A stretch of DNA of 64,000 nucleotides from assembly GCF_007997035.1 (NCBI RefSeq), contig NZ_VOSS01000005.1, positions 1-64,000 on the forward strand. Direction: 5' to 3'. Positions within the stretch are counted from its first letter, which is position 1; each line of letters starts with the position of its first letter. Positions 37,147 through 48,751 of the stretch are shown piece after piece. The notes under the pieces are model-generated. The model ran no database searches, was not told where the DNA came from, and worked only from the letters and a program-made list of their open reading frames with translations. The DNA is from Ralstonia sp. TCR112 (lineage in GTDB: Bacteria > Pseudomonadota > Gammaproteobacteria > Burkholderiales > Burkholderiaceae). A program made the translations under genes and the position numbers.

Positions 37147-38097
37147 ATGCTCAGCCGCACCGCAGACCACCTTTTCTGGATGGCGCGCTACACCGAACGC
37201 GCCGAGAACACCGCCCGCATGCTCGACGTGAACTACCAGACCTCGCTGATGCCGCAATCGGCGGAAGTGGCGGAGCAGGGCTGGTGGGCGATGCTCGATA
37301 TTTCCGAGCTCACGCGAGTTTTTGCCGACCGCTACGGCTTGCTTTCGCGCGACGACGTGATTGACTTCATGGTGCGCGACATGACCAACCCGTCGTCGAT
37401 CATGAGCTGCCTGCGCGGCGCGCGCGAGAACGCCCGAGCCGTGCGTGGCTCGCTCACAACCGAGGTGTGGGAAACCATCAACACCACGTGGCTCGACGTG
37501 CAGCGCCTGATTGCCGAAGGCATGCTGCGCGAGGATCCGTCGCAATTCTTCGAGTGGGTGAAGTTCCGCTCGCATCTGTCGCGCGGCGTGCAGGTCGGCA
37601 CCATGTTGACCGACGACGCGTTCCACTTCATGCGCCTGGGCACGTTTCTGGAGCGCGCCGATAACACGGCGCGGCTGCTTGACGTGAAATTCCAGTCCAC
37701 GCCCACGCGCGATGAAGCCGCTGCAGAGCAGGGCGACTTCTATCACTGGGCGGCCACGCTGCGCTCCGTGTCGGGCTTCGAGGTCTACCGCAAGATCTAT
37801 CGAAACGTCATCACGCCGACGCGCGTGGCGGAGCTGCTGATTCTGCGCAGCGACATGCCGCGTTCGCTGCTGGCCAGCATGGACGAGGTGGTTGCGATTC
37901 TTTCGACCGTGCGCAACAGCCAATCGGCGGAGACCGAGCGCCGCGCTGGTAAACTGCACGCCGACCTGCGGTACGCCCGCATCGAAGATATTTTTGCGGT
38001 CGGCCTCCATGCCTGGCTGACCAACTTCCTGGAGCGGATCGGCGACCTGGGCAACGGCATCAGCCAGGATTTCCTGGTGCCGCTCGAGGTGGCGTGA
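37147..38097 (+). CDS. Alpha-E domain-containing protein (Anbu operon)
   Basis: A 316-residue, all-helical protein of the alpha-E (DUF403) family, which nearly always accompanies a circularly permuted ATP-grasp gene. Family features are the N-terminus MLSRTADHLFWMARYTERAENTAR (in two parts), SLTTEVWETINTTWLD and HFMRLGTFLERADNTARLLD. It lies 65 bp behind the ATP-grasp gene and 57 bp before the transglutaminase-like gene, in one transcription unit. No catalytic function is established; a role as partner of the ATP-grasp enzyme is inferred from constant co-occurrence. Confidence 0.92.
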   Translation: MLSRTADHLFWMARYTERAENTARMLDVNYQTSLMPQSAEVAEQGWWAMLDISELTRVFADRYGLLSRDDVIDFMVRDMTNPSSIMSCLRGARENARAVRGSLTTEVWETINTTWLDVQRLIAEGMLREDPSQFFEWVKFRSHLSRGVQVGTMLTDDAFHFMRLGTFLERADNTARLLDVKFQSTPTRDEAAAEQGDFYHWAATLRSVSGFEVYRKIYRNVITPTRVAELLILRSDMPRSLLASMDEVVAILSTVRNSQSAETERRAGKLHADLRYARIEDIFAVGLHAWLTNFLERIGDLGNGISQDFLVPLEVA

Positions 38098-38154
38098 CGT
38101 GCAGGACATTGTGCATACATCGGGGCGCTGCTTTCGGGTGGCGCCCGTGTCATC

Positions 38155-38997
38155 GTGAAATACCAAATTCGACATACGACGGTCTACCGTTATGCCGAGC
38201 CGCTGCGCCACAGCGTGCACGAGTTGCGGCTGACGCCTCGCAGCGGTGAGCTGCAGCAGGTAGACAGCTGGCAGATCCACGCCCCCGGCAACCTCACGCG
38301 CGCCACCGACGGTTTCGGCAACGTCGTCCATCACTTCACGCTGGGCAACCGTACGGAAGACGTGATCATCGACGCGCGCGGCATTGTCGAGGCGTTTCCT
38401 TCGGGCTCGCCGGGCAGCCAGCGGTTTGTCGATGCGCCCGGGGAAGGGCGCTATCGCGTTTCGCCGCTGTATTTCCTGAGCGCCACGCCGCTGACTTCCG
38501 CGCCGCCTGAGATGATCGCCTTTGCGCGCGAGCACGCACTGGTGCCCGGCGACGCAGAATCTGCAGTGCGCCTGGCGCATGCCATTGCCACCCGCGTGCG
38601 TTACAAACCGAACACCACCCATGTCGGCACGACGGCTGCGGAGGCGTTTGGCCTGGGCACCGGCGTATGCCAGGACCAGGCACAAGTGATGGTCGCATGC
38701 TGCCGGGCCCTGGGTGTACCGGCACGCTATGTCAGCGGCTATTTCCATGCGGTGGGGGAAGAAGACCTCGCCAGCCACGCCTGGGCAGACGTCTGCCTCG
38801 ATGCCGAATCGCACACGTGGTGCAGCATCGACGTCACCCACCAATGCTTTACCGATGCGCGCCACATCCGCTTGGCAGTTGGCCGCGACTATCAGTCCGC
38901 CGCACCGGTTCGCGGCGTGCGGCAGGGCGGAGGTGCCGAGACACTCGACGTCAGCATCTCCATTGAACCGCTGCCCGCCGACGCCGGAGTGAGCTGA
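38155..38997 (+). CDS. Transglutaminase-like cysteine protease-fold protein (Anbu operon)
   Basis: A 280-residue protein with the N-terminal beta domain (YQIRHTTVYRYAEPLRHSVHELRLTPR, in two parts) followed by a transglutaminase core. The catalytic-type Cys is in GVCQDQAQVMVACCRALGVPAR, the His in ASHAWADVCLD and the Asp in SIDVTHQ. The start is a GTG. It is the third gene of the Anbu operon. The fold can hydrolyse or form amide bonds, so it may remove or transfer the tag made by the ATP-grasp protein; this is inference from the operon. Confidence 0.9.
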   Translation: MKYQIRHTTVYRYAEPLRHSVHELRLTPRSGELQQVDSWQIHAPGNLTRATDGFGNVVHHFTLGNRTEDVIIDARGIVEAFPSGSPGSQRFVDAPGEGRYRVSPLYFLSATPLTSAPPEMIAFAREHALVPGDAESAVRLAHAIATRVRYKPNTTHVGTTAAEAFGLGTGVCQDQAQVMVACCRALGVPARYVSGYFHAVGEEDLASHAWADVCLDAESHTWCSIDVTHQCFTDARHIRLAVGRDYQSAAPVRGVRQGGGAETLDVSISIEPLPADAGVS

Positions 38998-39083
38998 GCT
39001 TCCCTTCCAAGCGCGCGGTTGGGTTCCGGTCGGCGCGCTAGAATGCCCTCATCCGACCGATTTTTCCGTTTGTTGCTTCGCCC

Positions 39084-39986
39084 ATGACTTATTGCGTCGC
39101 CATGCGCCTGGACGCAGGCCTTGTGTTCCTGTCCGACTCCCGTACCAATGCGGGCGTGGACGCGATTTCCACGTTCCGCAAGATGACCGTCTTCGAACGC
39201 GAAGGCGATCGCGTCATGGTGCTGCTGACGGCGGGCAATCTCGCCATCAGCCAGGCGGTGCGCCAGGTGTTGACCGAAGCGCGCGGCAAGCCCCGCTCGC
39301 TCTGGACGGCGCGTGACATGTTCGAGGCAGCCACGATCGTTGGCGAGGCCGTGCGCGATGTCTACGACCGCGATGCCGCAGCACTGGCCAAGGCCAAGAT
39401 CGATTTCAACGTCAGCATCATCTTCGGCGGACAAATCGGCGCAGAACGGCCGCGCCTGTTCAACGTCTACGCGGCTGGAAACTTCATTGAGGCCACGCCC
39501 GAGAACTGCTATTTCCAGATCGGCGAAGCCAAGTACGGCAAGCCCATCATCGACCGCGTCGTCAGTCCGGGGCTGCCGTTGGGCGAAGCCGCAAAATGCG
39601 CGCTGATCTCGATGGATTCGACGCTGAAGTCGAATATTTCCGTGGGTTTACCGCTGGATCTGCTGGTCTACGAGGCTGACTCCCTGCGCGTGACGCGCTT
39701 TGTCGCCATTGATGAAGAGAACCCCTATTTCGCGATGATTCGCGGCACCTGGGGCAAGCGTCTGCGCCAGGTGTTTGCCGAAATCGACGATCCCGATTGG
39801 GAAACCGGCACTTCGCCGTCGCACCCGCTGCGCCGGGAGGGGCATCCTTCTGCAGAAGTGGGCCCCGTGCGCATTGCACCGCCCGCGCCCGACACGCCCG
39901 CCGCGCCGGAACGCGCGCCCGGCCCTGCGCTGGAGCAGGTCTCCACGATCCAGCGCGTGGCGGGCGGAACGCAAAAGTCGCGTTGA
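39084..39986 (+). CDS. Anbu proteasome-like peptidase
   Basis: A 300-residue member of the Anbu (ancestral beta subunit) branch of Ntn hydrolases, related to 20S proteasome and HslV. After removal of Met1 the N-terminal nucleophile would be Thr2 (MTYCVAMRLDAGLVFLSDSR); the Asp in LSDSRTNAG and Lys in FRKMTVF fit the catalytic set. The core ends near residue 240, and a Pro/Ala-rich tail of about 55 residues (PVRIAPPAPDTPAAPERAPG) follows, longer than is usual. It is fourth in the ATP-grasp/alpha-E/transglutaminase cluster. Known Anbu proteins form open helical rings; natural substrates are unknown. Confidence 0.92.
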   Translation: MTYCVAMRLDAGLVFLSDSRTNAGVDAISTFRKMTVFEREGDRVMVLLTAGNLAISQAVRQVLTEARGKPRSLWTARDMFEAATIVGEAVRDVYDRDAAALAKAKIDFNVSIIFGGQIGAERPRLFNVYAAGNFIEATPENCYFQIGEAKYGKPIIDRVVSPGLPLGEAAKCALISMDSTLKSNISVGLPLDLLVYEADSLRVTRFVAIDEENPYFAMIRGTWGKRLRQVFAEIDDPDWETGTSPSHPLRREGHPSAEVGPVRIAPPAPDTPAAPERAPGPALEQVSTIQRVAGGTQKSR

Positions 39987-40004
39987 ACGGAAGAGGGACT
40001 TGCG

Positions 40005-40826
40005 ATGCGCGATGTGATGCTTTTTTCGCATGCCAACGGCTTCCCCGTGGGGACGTATCGCAAGATGCTGGGCGTGCTGAGTGACGAATTCGACATCCGT
40101 GCCGTGGAACGCTTCGGGCATGACCCGCGTTTTCCGGTCACGCGTTCCTGGCCGGGGCTGGTGAAAGAGCTGCTCGCCGAAATCGACGGGCAGGCCGAGC
40201 CGGTCTGGCTGGTGGGGCATTCGCTCGGGGGCTTCCTGAGCCTGATGGCGGCGCTGCGCAGGCCCGAGCGCGTGCGCGGCGTCGTGATGCTCGATTCGCC
40301 GATCATCGCAGGATGGCGGGCCAAGCTGCTGCGCGTCGCGCAATGGCTGGACATCGATGAAAGCCAGTCGCCGGCCGCCGCGACGAAGAACCGGCGTCAC
40401 CTCTGGCCCGATCGCGATGCCGTCTGGAGCCACTTCAAAGCCAAGCGGAAGTTCGATCGTTGGGATGAAGACGTGCTGCGCGACTACGTTGAGCATGGTA
40501 CCGAGCCCACCGGACGTGACCACGAACGCACACTGCGTTTCTCACGCGAAATCGAATACCAGATCTACCGGACGTTGCCGACCAACATGGGGCGCAAGGT
40601 GGCCGGCGGTACGGCGTTCCCGGTCAGTTTTGTGGCGGGCACGCGTTCGCGTGAGATCCGGCAGGTCGGACTGGGTGCCACGCGGCGCATCGTCGGCAGC
40701 AGGCTGCGCTGGATCGAGGGCAGCCATCTCTATCCGATGGAAAAACCACTGGAAACGGCCGGGTTGATCCGTGAGCTGATCAACGAAATGCGCGCCAACG
40801 CAGGCGCCATGCGGCACGCCGCGTAG
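40005..40826 (+). CDS. Alpha/beta hydrolase
   Basis: A 273-residue alpha/beta-fold hydrolase with nucleophile elbow GHSLGGF (Ser), oxyanion region SHANGFPVGTY and a late His in EGSHLYPME as the probable catalytic base. There is no signal peptide. It starts 18 bp after the Anbu stop with GAAGAGGGAC before the ATG, so it is probably the last gene of the Anbu operon. The substrate cannot be inferred; esterase, lipase or amide hydrolase activities are all possible. Confidence 0.85.
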   Translation: MRDVMLFSHANGFPVGTYRKMLGVLSDEFDIRAVERFGHDPRFPVTRSWPGLVKELLAEIDGQAEPVWLVGHSLGGFLSLMAALRRPERVRGVVMLDSPIIAGWRAKLLRVAQWLDIDESQSPAAATKNRRHLWPDRDAVWSHFKAKRKFDRWDEDVLRDYVEHGTEPTGRDHERTLRFSREIEYQIYRTLPTNMGRKVAGGTAFPVSFVAGTRSREIRQVGLGATRRIVGSRLRWIEGSHLYPMEKPLETAGLIRELINEMRANAGAMRHAA

Positions 40827-40886
40827 GTGAAGCGGCCTCAAGGCAAATTCCACCGATCTGTCACGGATCGAAGGGGGGACCTTTGC

Positions 40887-40892
40887 TATAAT
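40887..40892 (+). promoter_or_regulatory. -10 element upstream of pyrG
   Basis: TGCTATAATCC contains a consensus TATAAT 26 bp before the pyrG ATG, with an extended -10-like TGC. No good -35 is visible at the usual distance, so the promoter assignment is tentative. Confidence 0.45.
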
Positions 40893-40914
40893 CCGGCTTT
40901 CCCCGGCAAGCTAG

Positions 40915-42582
<1,668 letters not shown>

Positions 42583-42605
42583 CGCGCTGGCGCACGGGAA
42601 ATACG

Positions 42606-43460
42606 ATGAAACTCTGCGATTTCGAAGTCGGCCTCGACAAACCGTTCTTCCTGATTGCCGGCACTTGCGTGATCGAATCCGAGCAGATGGCGATCGACAC
42701 CGCCGGCACGCTCAAGGAAATCACCGGGGCGCTGGGCATTCCGTTCATCTACAAGTCGTCGTTCGACAAGGCCAACCGCTCGTCGGACGCTTCGTTCCGC
42801 GGCTTGGGCATGGAAGAGGGCCTGCGCATCCTGGTGGAAGTGCGCCGCCAGGTGGGCGTGCCGGTGCTGACCGACATCCACGAGATCGACGAGATTAAGC
42901 CGGTAGCGGAGGTCGTGGACGTCCTGCAGACGCCGGCGTTCCTGTGCCGCCAGACCGATTTCATCCGTGCTTGCGCGCAGAGCGGCAAGCCCGTCAACAT
43001 CAAGAAGGGCCAGTTTCTCGCGCCGCACGACATGAAGAACGTCATCGACAAGGCGCGTCACGCGGCTCGCGATGCCGGCCTGCCGGAAGACAACTTCATG
43101 GCCTGCGAGCGTGGCGCTTCGTTCGGTTACAACAATCTCGTGTCGGACATGCGCTCGCTGGCGATCATGCGCGAGACGGGGGCGCCGGTGGTGTTCGACG
43201 CTACGCATTCGGTGCAGCTGCCGGGCGGCCAGGGCACCAGCTCGGGCGGCCAGCGCGAGTTCGTGCCGGTGCTGGCCCGTGCCGCCATCGCCGTGGGGGT
43301 TTCGGGTGTCTTCATGGAAACGCACCCTGATCCGGCATGCGCCAAATCAGATGGCCCGAATGCCGTGCCGCTGCGCCGCATGAAAGACTTGCTGTCAGTA
43401 CTGAAAGAACTGGATGCGCTCACCAAGCGCAGCGGTTTCCTGGAAAATCAGTTCGACTGA
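42606..43460 (+). CDS. kdsA: 3-deoxy-8-phosphooctulonate (KDO-8-P) synthase
   Basis: A 284-residue enzyme that condenses phosphoenolpyruvate with D-arabinose 5-phosphate to KDO-8-phosphate for lipopolysaccharide inner core synthesis. Characteristic blocks are [58 protein letters not shown] (in parts), [13 protein letters not shown] and [11 protein letters not shown]. Length is as in E. coli KdsA (284). It is 23 bp behind pyrG and before a DUF1330 gene. Confidence 0.97.
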   Translation: MKLCDFEVGLDKPFFLIAGTCVIESEQMAIDTAGTLKEITGALGIPFIYKSSFDKANRSSDASFRGLGMEEGLRILVEVRRQVGVPVLTDIHEIDEIKPVAEVVDVLQTPAFLCRQTDFIRACAQSGKPVNIKKGQFLAPHDMKNVIDKARHAARDAGLPEDNFMACERGASFGYNNLVSDMRSLAIMRETGAPVVFDATHSVQLPGGQGTSSGGQREFVPVLARAAIAVGVSGVFMETHPDPACAKSDGPNAVPLRRMKDLLSVLKELDALTKRSGFLENQFD

Positions 43461-43473
43461 TTCTTCCGACCAT

Positions 43474-43503
43474 CGGCGGCCACACCAGCCGCCGCTGTCG
43501 TTT
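43474..43503 (+). terminator. Possible hairpin terminator after kdsA
   Basis: Stem CGGCGGC / GCCGCCG with a 7-nt loop (43481-43487) starts 14 bp after the kdsA stop and is followed by a weak T-containing stretch (CTGTCGTTTTC). It may reduce read-through into the DUF1330 gene. Confidence 0.35.
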
Positions 43504-43551
43504 TCGGTTCAGCACAGTTCAGTTTTGGTTTCGGCATCCGGAGAGAGACAC

Positions 43552-43842
43552 ATGGCCGCTGGCTACATCCTCGCGTACGTGGACGTGACAGACCCCGTGC
43601 AATACGAGCAATACAAGACGCTGTCGACCAAGGCCATGCAAGCGCATGGCGCCGAACCGCTGGTGCGCGGCGGCAAGACCGAGCAACTGGAAGGCGAGTG
43701 GAACCCCACCCGCATCGTCGTGCTCAAGTTCCCGAGCTACGACGCTGCCAAGGCGTTCTACGACAGCGAGGAATATCTCGCTGCACGGAATGCGCGCGCC
43801 AAGGCTGCCAACATGAACATGATCGTGGTCGAAGGCGTTTGA
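43552..43842 (+). CDS. DUF1330 family protein
   Basis: A 96-residue small alpha/beta protein of the DUF1330 family, with a dimeric ferredoxin-like fold. The family pattern is YILAYVDVTDPVQYEQYK at the start and LKFPSYDAAKAFYDSEEY in the second half. GAGAGAGAC before the ATG is a likely ribosome site. It lies between kdsA and eno, 54 bp before the latter. The function of the family is unknown; the gene position is common in relatives. Confidence 0.88.
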   Translation: MAAGYILAYVDVTDPVQYEQYKTLSTKAMQAHGAEPLVRGGKTEQLEGEWNPTRIVVLKFPSYDAAKAFYDSEEYLAARNARAKAANMNMIVVEGV

Positions 43843-45180
<1,338 letters not shown>

Positions 45181-45208
45181 TCCCTCGCAGTTTTGCCCCG
45201 CATGACTG

Positions 45209-45233
45209 TGCGACCGCCGCTCTGGCGGTCGCA
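45209..45233 (+). other. Strong hairpin between eno and ftsB
   Basis: A perfect 10-bp stem TGCGACCGCC / GGCGGTCGCA with a 5-nt loop starts 29 bp after the eno stop. It lacks a T tract (TGGTATTTGG follows), so it is not a standard terminator. It may stabilise the eno mRNA 3' end or partly separate eno from ftsB expression. Confidence 0.5.
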
Positions 45234-45271
45234 TGGTATTTGGGGCCCGAGTACCGCCAACGCTTGCCTCT

Positions 45272-45607
45272 ATGCGCCTGATTACGCTGTTCCTGCTGCT
45301 GTTGCTGCTTGCCATCCAGTACCCGCTTTGGCTGGGCAAGGGCGGCTGGCTGCGCGTGTGGGACATGCAGAAGCAGGTGACGGCGCAGAATCAGCGCAAC
45401 GCTGAACTGAAGCAGCGCAACGCCAAGCTCGAAGGCGAAGTGAAGGATCTGAAGGAAGGCACGGGCGCCATTGAAGAGCGCGCGCGCTATGAGCTGGGCA
45501 TGGTGAAGGACGACGAAGGCTTCGTGCAGTTCGTCGCGCCGGCCCCGAAAACCAGCGAAACCCCGCCGCCGCCTCCTCCTCCGGCGGGACAGCAGCTGCA
45601 TCACTGA
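45272..45607 (+). CDS. ftsB: Cell division protein FtsB
   Basis: A 111-residue bitopic divisome protein that forms a complex with FtsL and FtsQ. A short cytoplasmic start (MRLI) is followed by one transmembrane helix ([18 protein letters not shown]), a periplasmic coiled coil ([32 protein letters not shown], in parts) with the conserved [12 protein letters not shown], then a Pro-rich tail. I chose the ATG of MRLITLF since FtsB proteins begin directly at the membrane segment. It follows eno, as in E. coli where ftsB neighbours ygbP rather than eno, and as in most Burkholderiales. Confidence 0.93.
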   Translation: MRLITLFLLLLLLAIQYPLWLGKGGWLRVWDMQKQVTAQNQRNAELKQRNAKLEGEVKDLKEGTGAIEERARYELGMVKDDEGFVQFVAPAPKTSETPPPPPPPAGQQLHH

Positions 45608-45663
45608 GTCCGCTGGGGCACGCGCCCTGCATGCGCGTCCGTCTTGAAGGCAAATTCCGCGAT

Positions 45664-46071
45664 TTACCAGTAGTACGGATAGCCCCACACGGGGGCGCCG
45701 TAGCTGACGCCCCAGCCGCCACGGTGACGCCATCCGCTGCCGTAGTACACCGAATAGCCTCCGTAGTATGGATACGGCGCGTAGTACGGCGTCGTTGCAT
45801 AAGCGCGCGCTTCGGCATCGCGTCGGATGGCTTGATCGGATTCGCGTAGCGCCTTCGCATTCAGCGCGTCCAGCTTCTTGCGGTCTTCCGCCGATAACGC
45901 CACCGGTGGCGCAGCCTGCGTATCGTTCTGCAGCCGGGCGGTGTAAGGTGTACCGCCCGGGCCGCGCGGCACAGCGACGCAGGCCGAAGCCAGCAGTGCC
46001 GCACCAATCGGCAGTGCCAGCGCGCGAGCGAAATTCAGGGATGGCAAAGACGAGGAAGTGAGCTTGAGCAT
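45664..46071 (-). CDS. Putative lipoprotein with Tyr/Gly-rich C-terminus
   Basis: A 135-residue protein with a lipoprotein signal peptide (hydrophobic ALALPIGAALLASAC, lipobox LLASAC with Cys about residue 31). The middle is charged and helical (LSAEDRKKLDALNAKALRES), and the C-terminus is extremely rich in Tyr, Gly and Trp (YYAPYPYYGGYSVYYG, ending GYPYYW). It is likely anchored in the outer membrane and exposed to the periplasm or surface. No known domain is evident. The ATG of MLKLTSS is chosen because it directly precedes the signal peptide. Confidence 0.75.
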   Translation of the reverse strand: MLKLTSSSLPSLNFARALALPIGAALLASACVAVPRGPGGTPYTARLQNDTQAAPPVALSAEDRKKLDALNAKALRESDQAIRRDAEARAYATTPYYAPYPYYGGYSVYYGSGWRHRGGWGVSYGAPVWGYPYYW

Positions 46072-46176
46072 GGTGCGTTCCGCAGCAAGCGGCAGATGAC
46101 GGATCCGGCGATTTAGAGCGTGGGCGGCACCGATAAGTGCCGGGCGCCACGCGCACTTCATACTATGTCGCCGTGC

Positions 46177-47190
46177 TCAGTGGCGCTGGTCGGATGCGCT
46201 CTGGATACCTTGTGCGACGGTCTCCTGAGCGAAGAGCTGAGCACAGTCGACGGCGTCAAAGCTGTAGTGCTGGCCGCAGAATTCGCAGTCGATTTCCACC
46301 TTGCCACGCTCTTCCAGAATGCTGTCGACCTCGGGTTGACCCAGCGTGCGCAGCATGGAGCCCACGCGCAGCCGAGAGCACGAGCACCGGAAACGCGGGC
46401 TCTGCGGCTCGAACATGCGGATGCCGGCGGCTTCCATTTCTTCCCAGTACAGGCGCTTGATCAGCGTGTCGATGGGCTGCTCAAGCAATTCGTCACGGCG
46501 CAGCGTCTTGCCGAGCTGGCAGACGCGTTCCCACGTGTCGAGGTCTTGCTCCTGCACGTCCTGGTGCAGCGGCTGGCCGGTCTCGCCGACCTGCGCGGGC
46601 GCGTGGCCCGTGCGGCCTTCCATCGCACCGCCATACGAAGGCAAGCGCTGCAGCAGCATGCCCGACGCGACCTTGTTGTCAGCCGCCAGCCACAGGCGCG
46701 TGTCCAGCTGCTCAGAGCTTTGCATGTAGTGCTCAAGCACCTCGGTGATGCTCGCGAGTGGCCCGTTTTCGTCCGACAGCGGCACGATGCCCTGATACGG
46801 CTGCTGGCCGGGCAGCTTGTCTTGCGGATCCAGCGTGATGGCGAAGCGTCCGTTGCCGTGCACATTGACCATGGCGGCCAGCGTGGCGTCGTCGGCAATC
46901 TCGGCGCCTTCGGCGATCTTGGCCGTGGCGCGCATCGACAGGTCGGAGTTGCACTCGACGACCAGCATGTGCACCGGGCCGTCGCCGTGCAGCTGCATGA
47001 CGAGCGCGCCGTTGAACTTGAGATTGGCCGACAGCAGCGCGGCGGCGGCCATCATCTCGCCCAACAGCGTACTGACCGGGGCAGGGTAGCGGCGGCGGCC
47101 CAGCACCTCTTGCCACGTCCCTTCCAGACGCACCAGTTCACCGCGCACGGGCGCGGCGTCGAATACAAATTTCTTCAGCTCGTCAGTCAT
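46177..47190 (-). CDS. hslO: Redox-regulated chaperone Hsp33
   Basis: A 337-residue cytoplasmic holdase chaperone activated by oxidation. The N-terminal substrate-binding domain includes RLEGTWQEVLGRRRYPAPVSTLLGEM (in parts) and GQQPYQGIVPLS. The C-terminal zinc switch has the four cysteines in RCSCSRLRV and CEFCGQHY. The stop of the upstream gamma-carbonic anhydrase overlaps this ATG by 4 bp (ATGA), so the two are translationally coupled. On oxidative stress the cysteines form disulphides, release zinc and expose the chaperone surface. Confidence 0.95.
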   Translation of the reverse strand: MTDELKKFVFDAAPVRGELVRLEGTWQEVLGRRRYPAPVSTLLGEMMAAAALLSANLKFNGALVMQLHGDGPVHMLVVECNSDLSMRATAKIAEGAEIADDATLAAMVNVHGNGRFAITLDPQDKLPGQQPYQGIVPLSDENGPLASITEVLEHYMQSSEQLDTRLWLAADNKVASGMLLQRLPSYGGAMEGRTGHAPAQVGETGQPLHQDVQEQDLDTWERVCQLGKTLRRDELLEQPIDTLIKRLYWEEMEAAGIRMFEPQSPRFRCSCSRLRVGSMLRTLGQPEVDSILEERGKVEIDCEFCGQHYSFDAVDCAQLFAQETVAQGIQSASDQRH

Positions 47191-47714
47191 CCATCGATCC
47201 GTTTCAGTTGCTGCTTGTACATCGCCTGGCGCACCGCATACGTTTCGGTGTTCAGGTGCATCTTGGCGATGTCGTCTTCCGTCAGTTTGCGCACCGCCTT
47301 CGCAGGCGCGCCCAGAATGAGTGTGCCGTCTTCAAAGACCTTGCCTTCGGTGACGATCGCGCCCGCGCCCACCAGGCAGTTCTTGCCGATCACCGCGCGA
47401 TTGAGCACCACCGCCTGGATGCCGATCAGCGAGCCCTCGCCAATCGTGCACCCATGCAGCATGGCCTGGTGGCCGATCGTTACGCGGTCGCCGATGTTCA
47501 GCGGGCAGCCCGGATCGGTGTGCAGCACCGAGCCTTCCTGCACGTTGCTGGCCTCGCCCACGGTAATCGGCTCGTTGTCGCCACGGATGACGGCGGCGGG
47601 CCACACGCTTGCGCGTGCTTTCAGCTCCACGCGGCCGATGACGGTCGCTTCAGGGGCCACATAGGCGTTGGCGTCAATGGTCGGTGCAACATCGCCGAGT
47701 TGGTAGAGGGCCAT
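47187..47714 (-). CDS. Gamma-carbonic anhydrase family protein
   Basis: A 175-residue left-handed beta-helix protein of the gamma-carbonic anhydrase/YrdA family. Hexapeptide repeats run from AYVAPEATVIGRVELKARASVW to ILGAPAKAVRKL, with the family's SVWPAAVIRGD, the metal His residues in VLHTDPG and IGHQAMLHGCTIG. A short helical C-terminus follows. It precedes hslO with a 4-bp overlap on the same strand. Members of this family bind zinc, but enzymatic activity varies, so carbonic anhydrase activity is not certain. Confidence 0.9.
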   Translation of the reverse strand: MALYQLGDVAPTIDANAYVAPEATVIGRVELKARASVWPAAVIRGDNEPITVGEASNVQEGSVLHTDPGCPLNIGDRVTIGHQAMLHGCTIGEGSLIGIQAVVLNRAVIGKNCLVGAGAIVTEGKVFEDGTLILGAPAKAVRKLTEDDIAKMHLNTETYAVRQAMYKQQLKRIDG

Positions 47715-47829
47715 GCGATCGGTCTCCAGAATCTGCGTAGGTGGGGGAAAAGGGCGCGTCTTCAAGCTTGCCGGGCAAGGCAGGCCGATGCGTCGAATTA
47801 AAATGGCGGAAAGTCCAAATTGTACGCTG

Positions 47830-48672
47830 ATGACCGCTCCGCAACCTCGCCACCAAACGCCCGCTGACACGCTCCGTCATGCTGCCCTTGCCGCGCTCTG
47901 TCTCACCGATCCGGCCAGCAAGGTGGACGCCACGCTGCGTCTGGGCGAGCGCTCCAAGGGCGTCGACGCCGCGCGCTGGGGCATTGATGAAGCCATTGCG
48001 GCTCCGGAAAGCGGTGTGCCCGGGCGGCCCGACGCTCCGGTGCTCGTGCCGCCTGCTGAGGTTCCGCGTCGCCGTGCGATCGATACGCCACGCGGTCGCG
48101 GCGCTTTGCTCCACGCGCTCGCGCATATTGAATTCAACGCCATCAATCTTGCGCTCGACGCCGTGTGGCGTTTTGCTGGCATGCCGGTGGCTTTCTACGA
48201 AGACTGGACGCGCGTGGCGGCAGAAGAGGCGACGCACTTTTCGCTGCTTTCCGCCCATCTGGCCACGCTCGATTGCCGCTACGGCGATCATCCCGCCCAC
48301 GACGGCCTGTGGCAGATGACGGAGAAAACCGCCGCCGATCCGCTCGCGCGCATGGCGCTCGTGCCGCGCACGCTGGAGGCGCGGGGGCTCGATGCTTCAC
48401 CGCCGATCCGGGCCAAGCTCGCGCAGGCTGGCGACATGGCGGCTGCAGGCATCCTCGACATCATCCTGCGGGACGAGATTGGGCACGTAGCGGTCGGCAA
48501 CCGCTGGTACCGCTGGCTCTGCGAGCGCGCGGGGCTGGACCCCGTGCCGACGTATCGCAAGCTGGCCGAGCAGTACGGTGCGCCGCGTTTGCGCGGGCCC
48601 TTCAACCTCGAAGCCCGGCGTCAGGCCGGTTTCGACGACGACGAAATTGCCGCGCTGGAAGCCTCGTTCTAA
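47830..48672 (+). CDS. DUF455 ferritin-like domain protein
   Basis: A 280-residue protein of the DUF455 family with a four-helix, ferritin-like di-iron arrangement. Metal-ligand candidates are the Glu in ALAHIEFNAINLALD, EEATHFSLL, and EIGHVAVGNRWYR. It is divergent from the carbonic anhydrase gene. I preferred ATG 47830 because the upstream ATG at 47803 lies in a probable promoter -10 region (TTAAAATGG). Family function is unknown; a di-iron oxygenase or hydroxylase is likely from the fold. Confidence 0.83.
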   Translation: MTAPQPRHQTPADTLRHAALAALCLTDPASKVDATLRLGERSKGVDAARWGIDEAIAAPESGVPGRPDAPVLVPPAEVPRRRAIDTPRGRGALLHALAHIEFNAINLALDAVWRFAGMPVAFYEDWTRVAAEEATHFSLLSAHLATLDCRYGDHPAHDGLWQMTEKTAADPLARMALVPRTLEARGLDASPPIRAKLAQAGDMAAAGILDIILRDEIGHVAVGNRWYRWLCERAGLDPVPTYRKLAEQYGAPRLRGPFNLEARRQAGFDDDEIAALEASF

Positions 48673-48698
48673 GCGCTACAGGGTTGTCCATCCACCGC

Positions 48699-48727
48699 TA
48701 TAATCGCCAGAAAAAGAACGATCGTTC
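48699..48727 (+). promoter_or_regulatory. -10 element and palindromic operator before the hydrolase gene
   Basis: TATAAT (48699-48704) is followed 11 bp later by the perfect 12-bp palindrome GAACGATCGTTC (48716-48727), which would overlap the first transcribed bases. Such AACG-CGTT inverted repeats are typical of TetR-type operators. No TetR gene is adjacent in the window, so the regulator is unknown. Confidence 0.4.
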
Positions 48728-48751
48728 GATTTCTATTCGGTGACGGAAACC

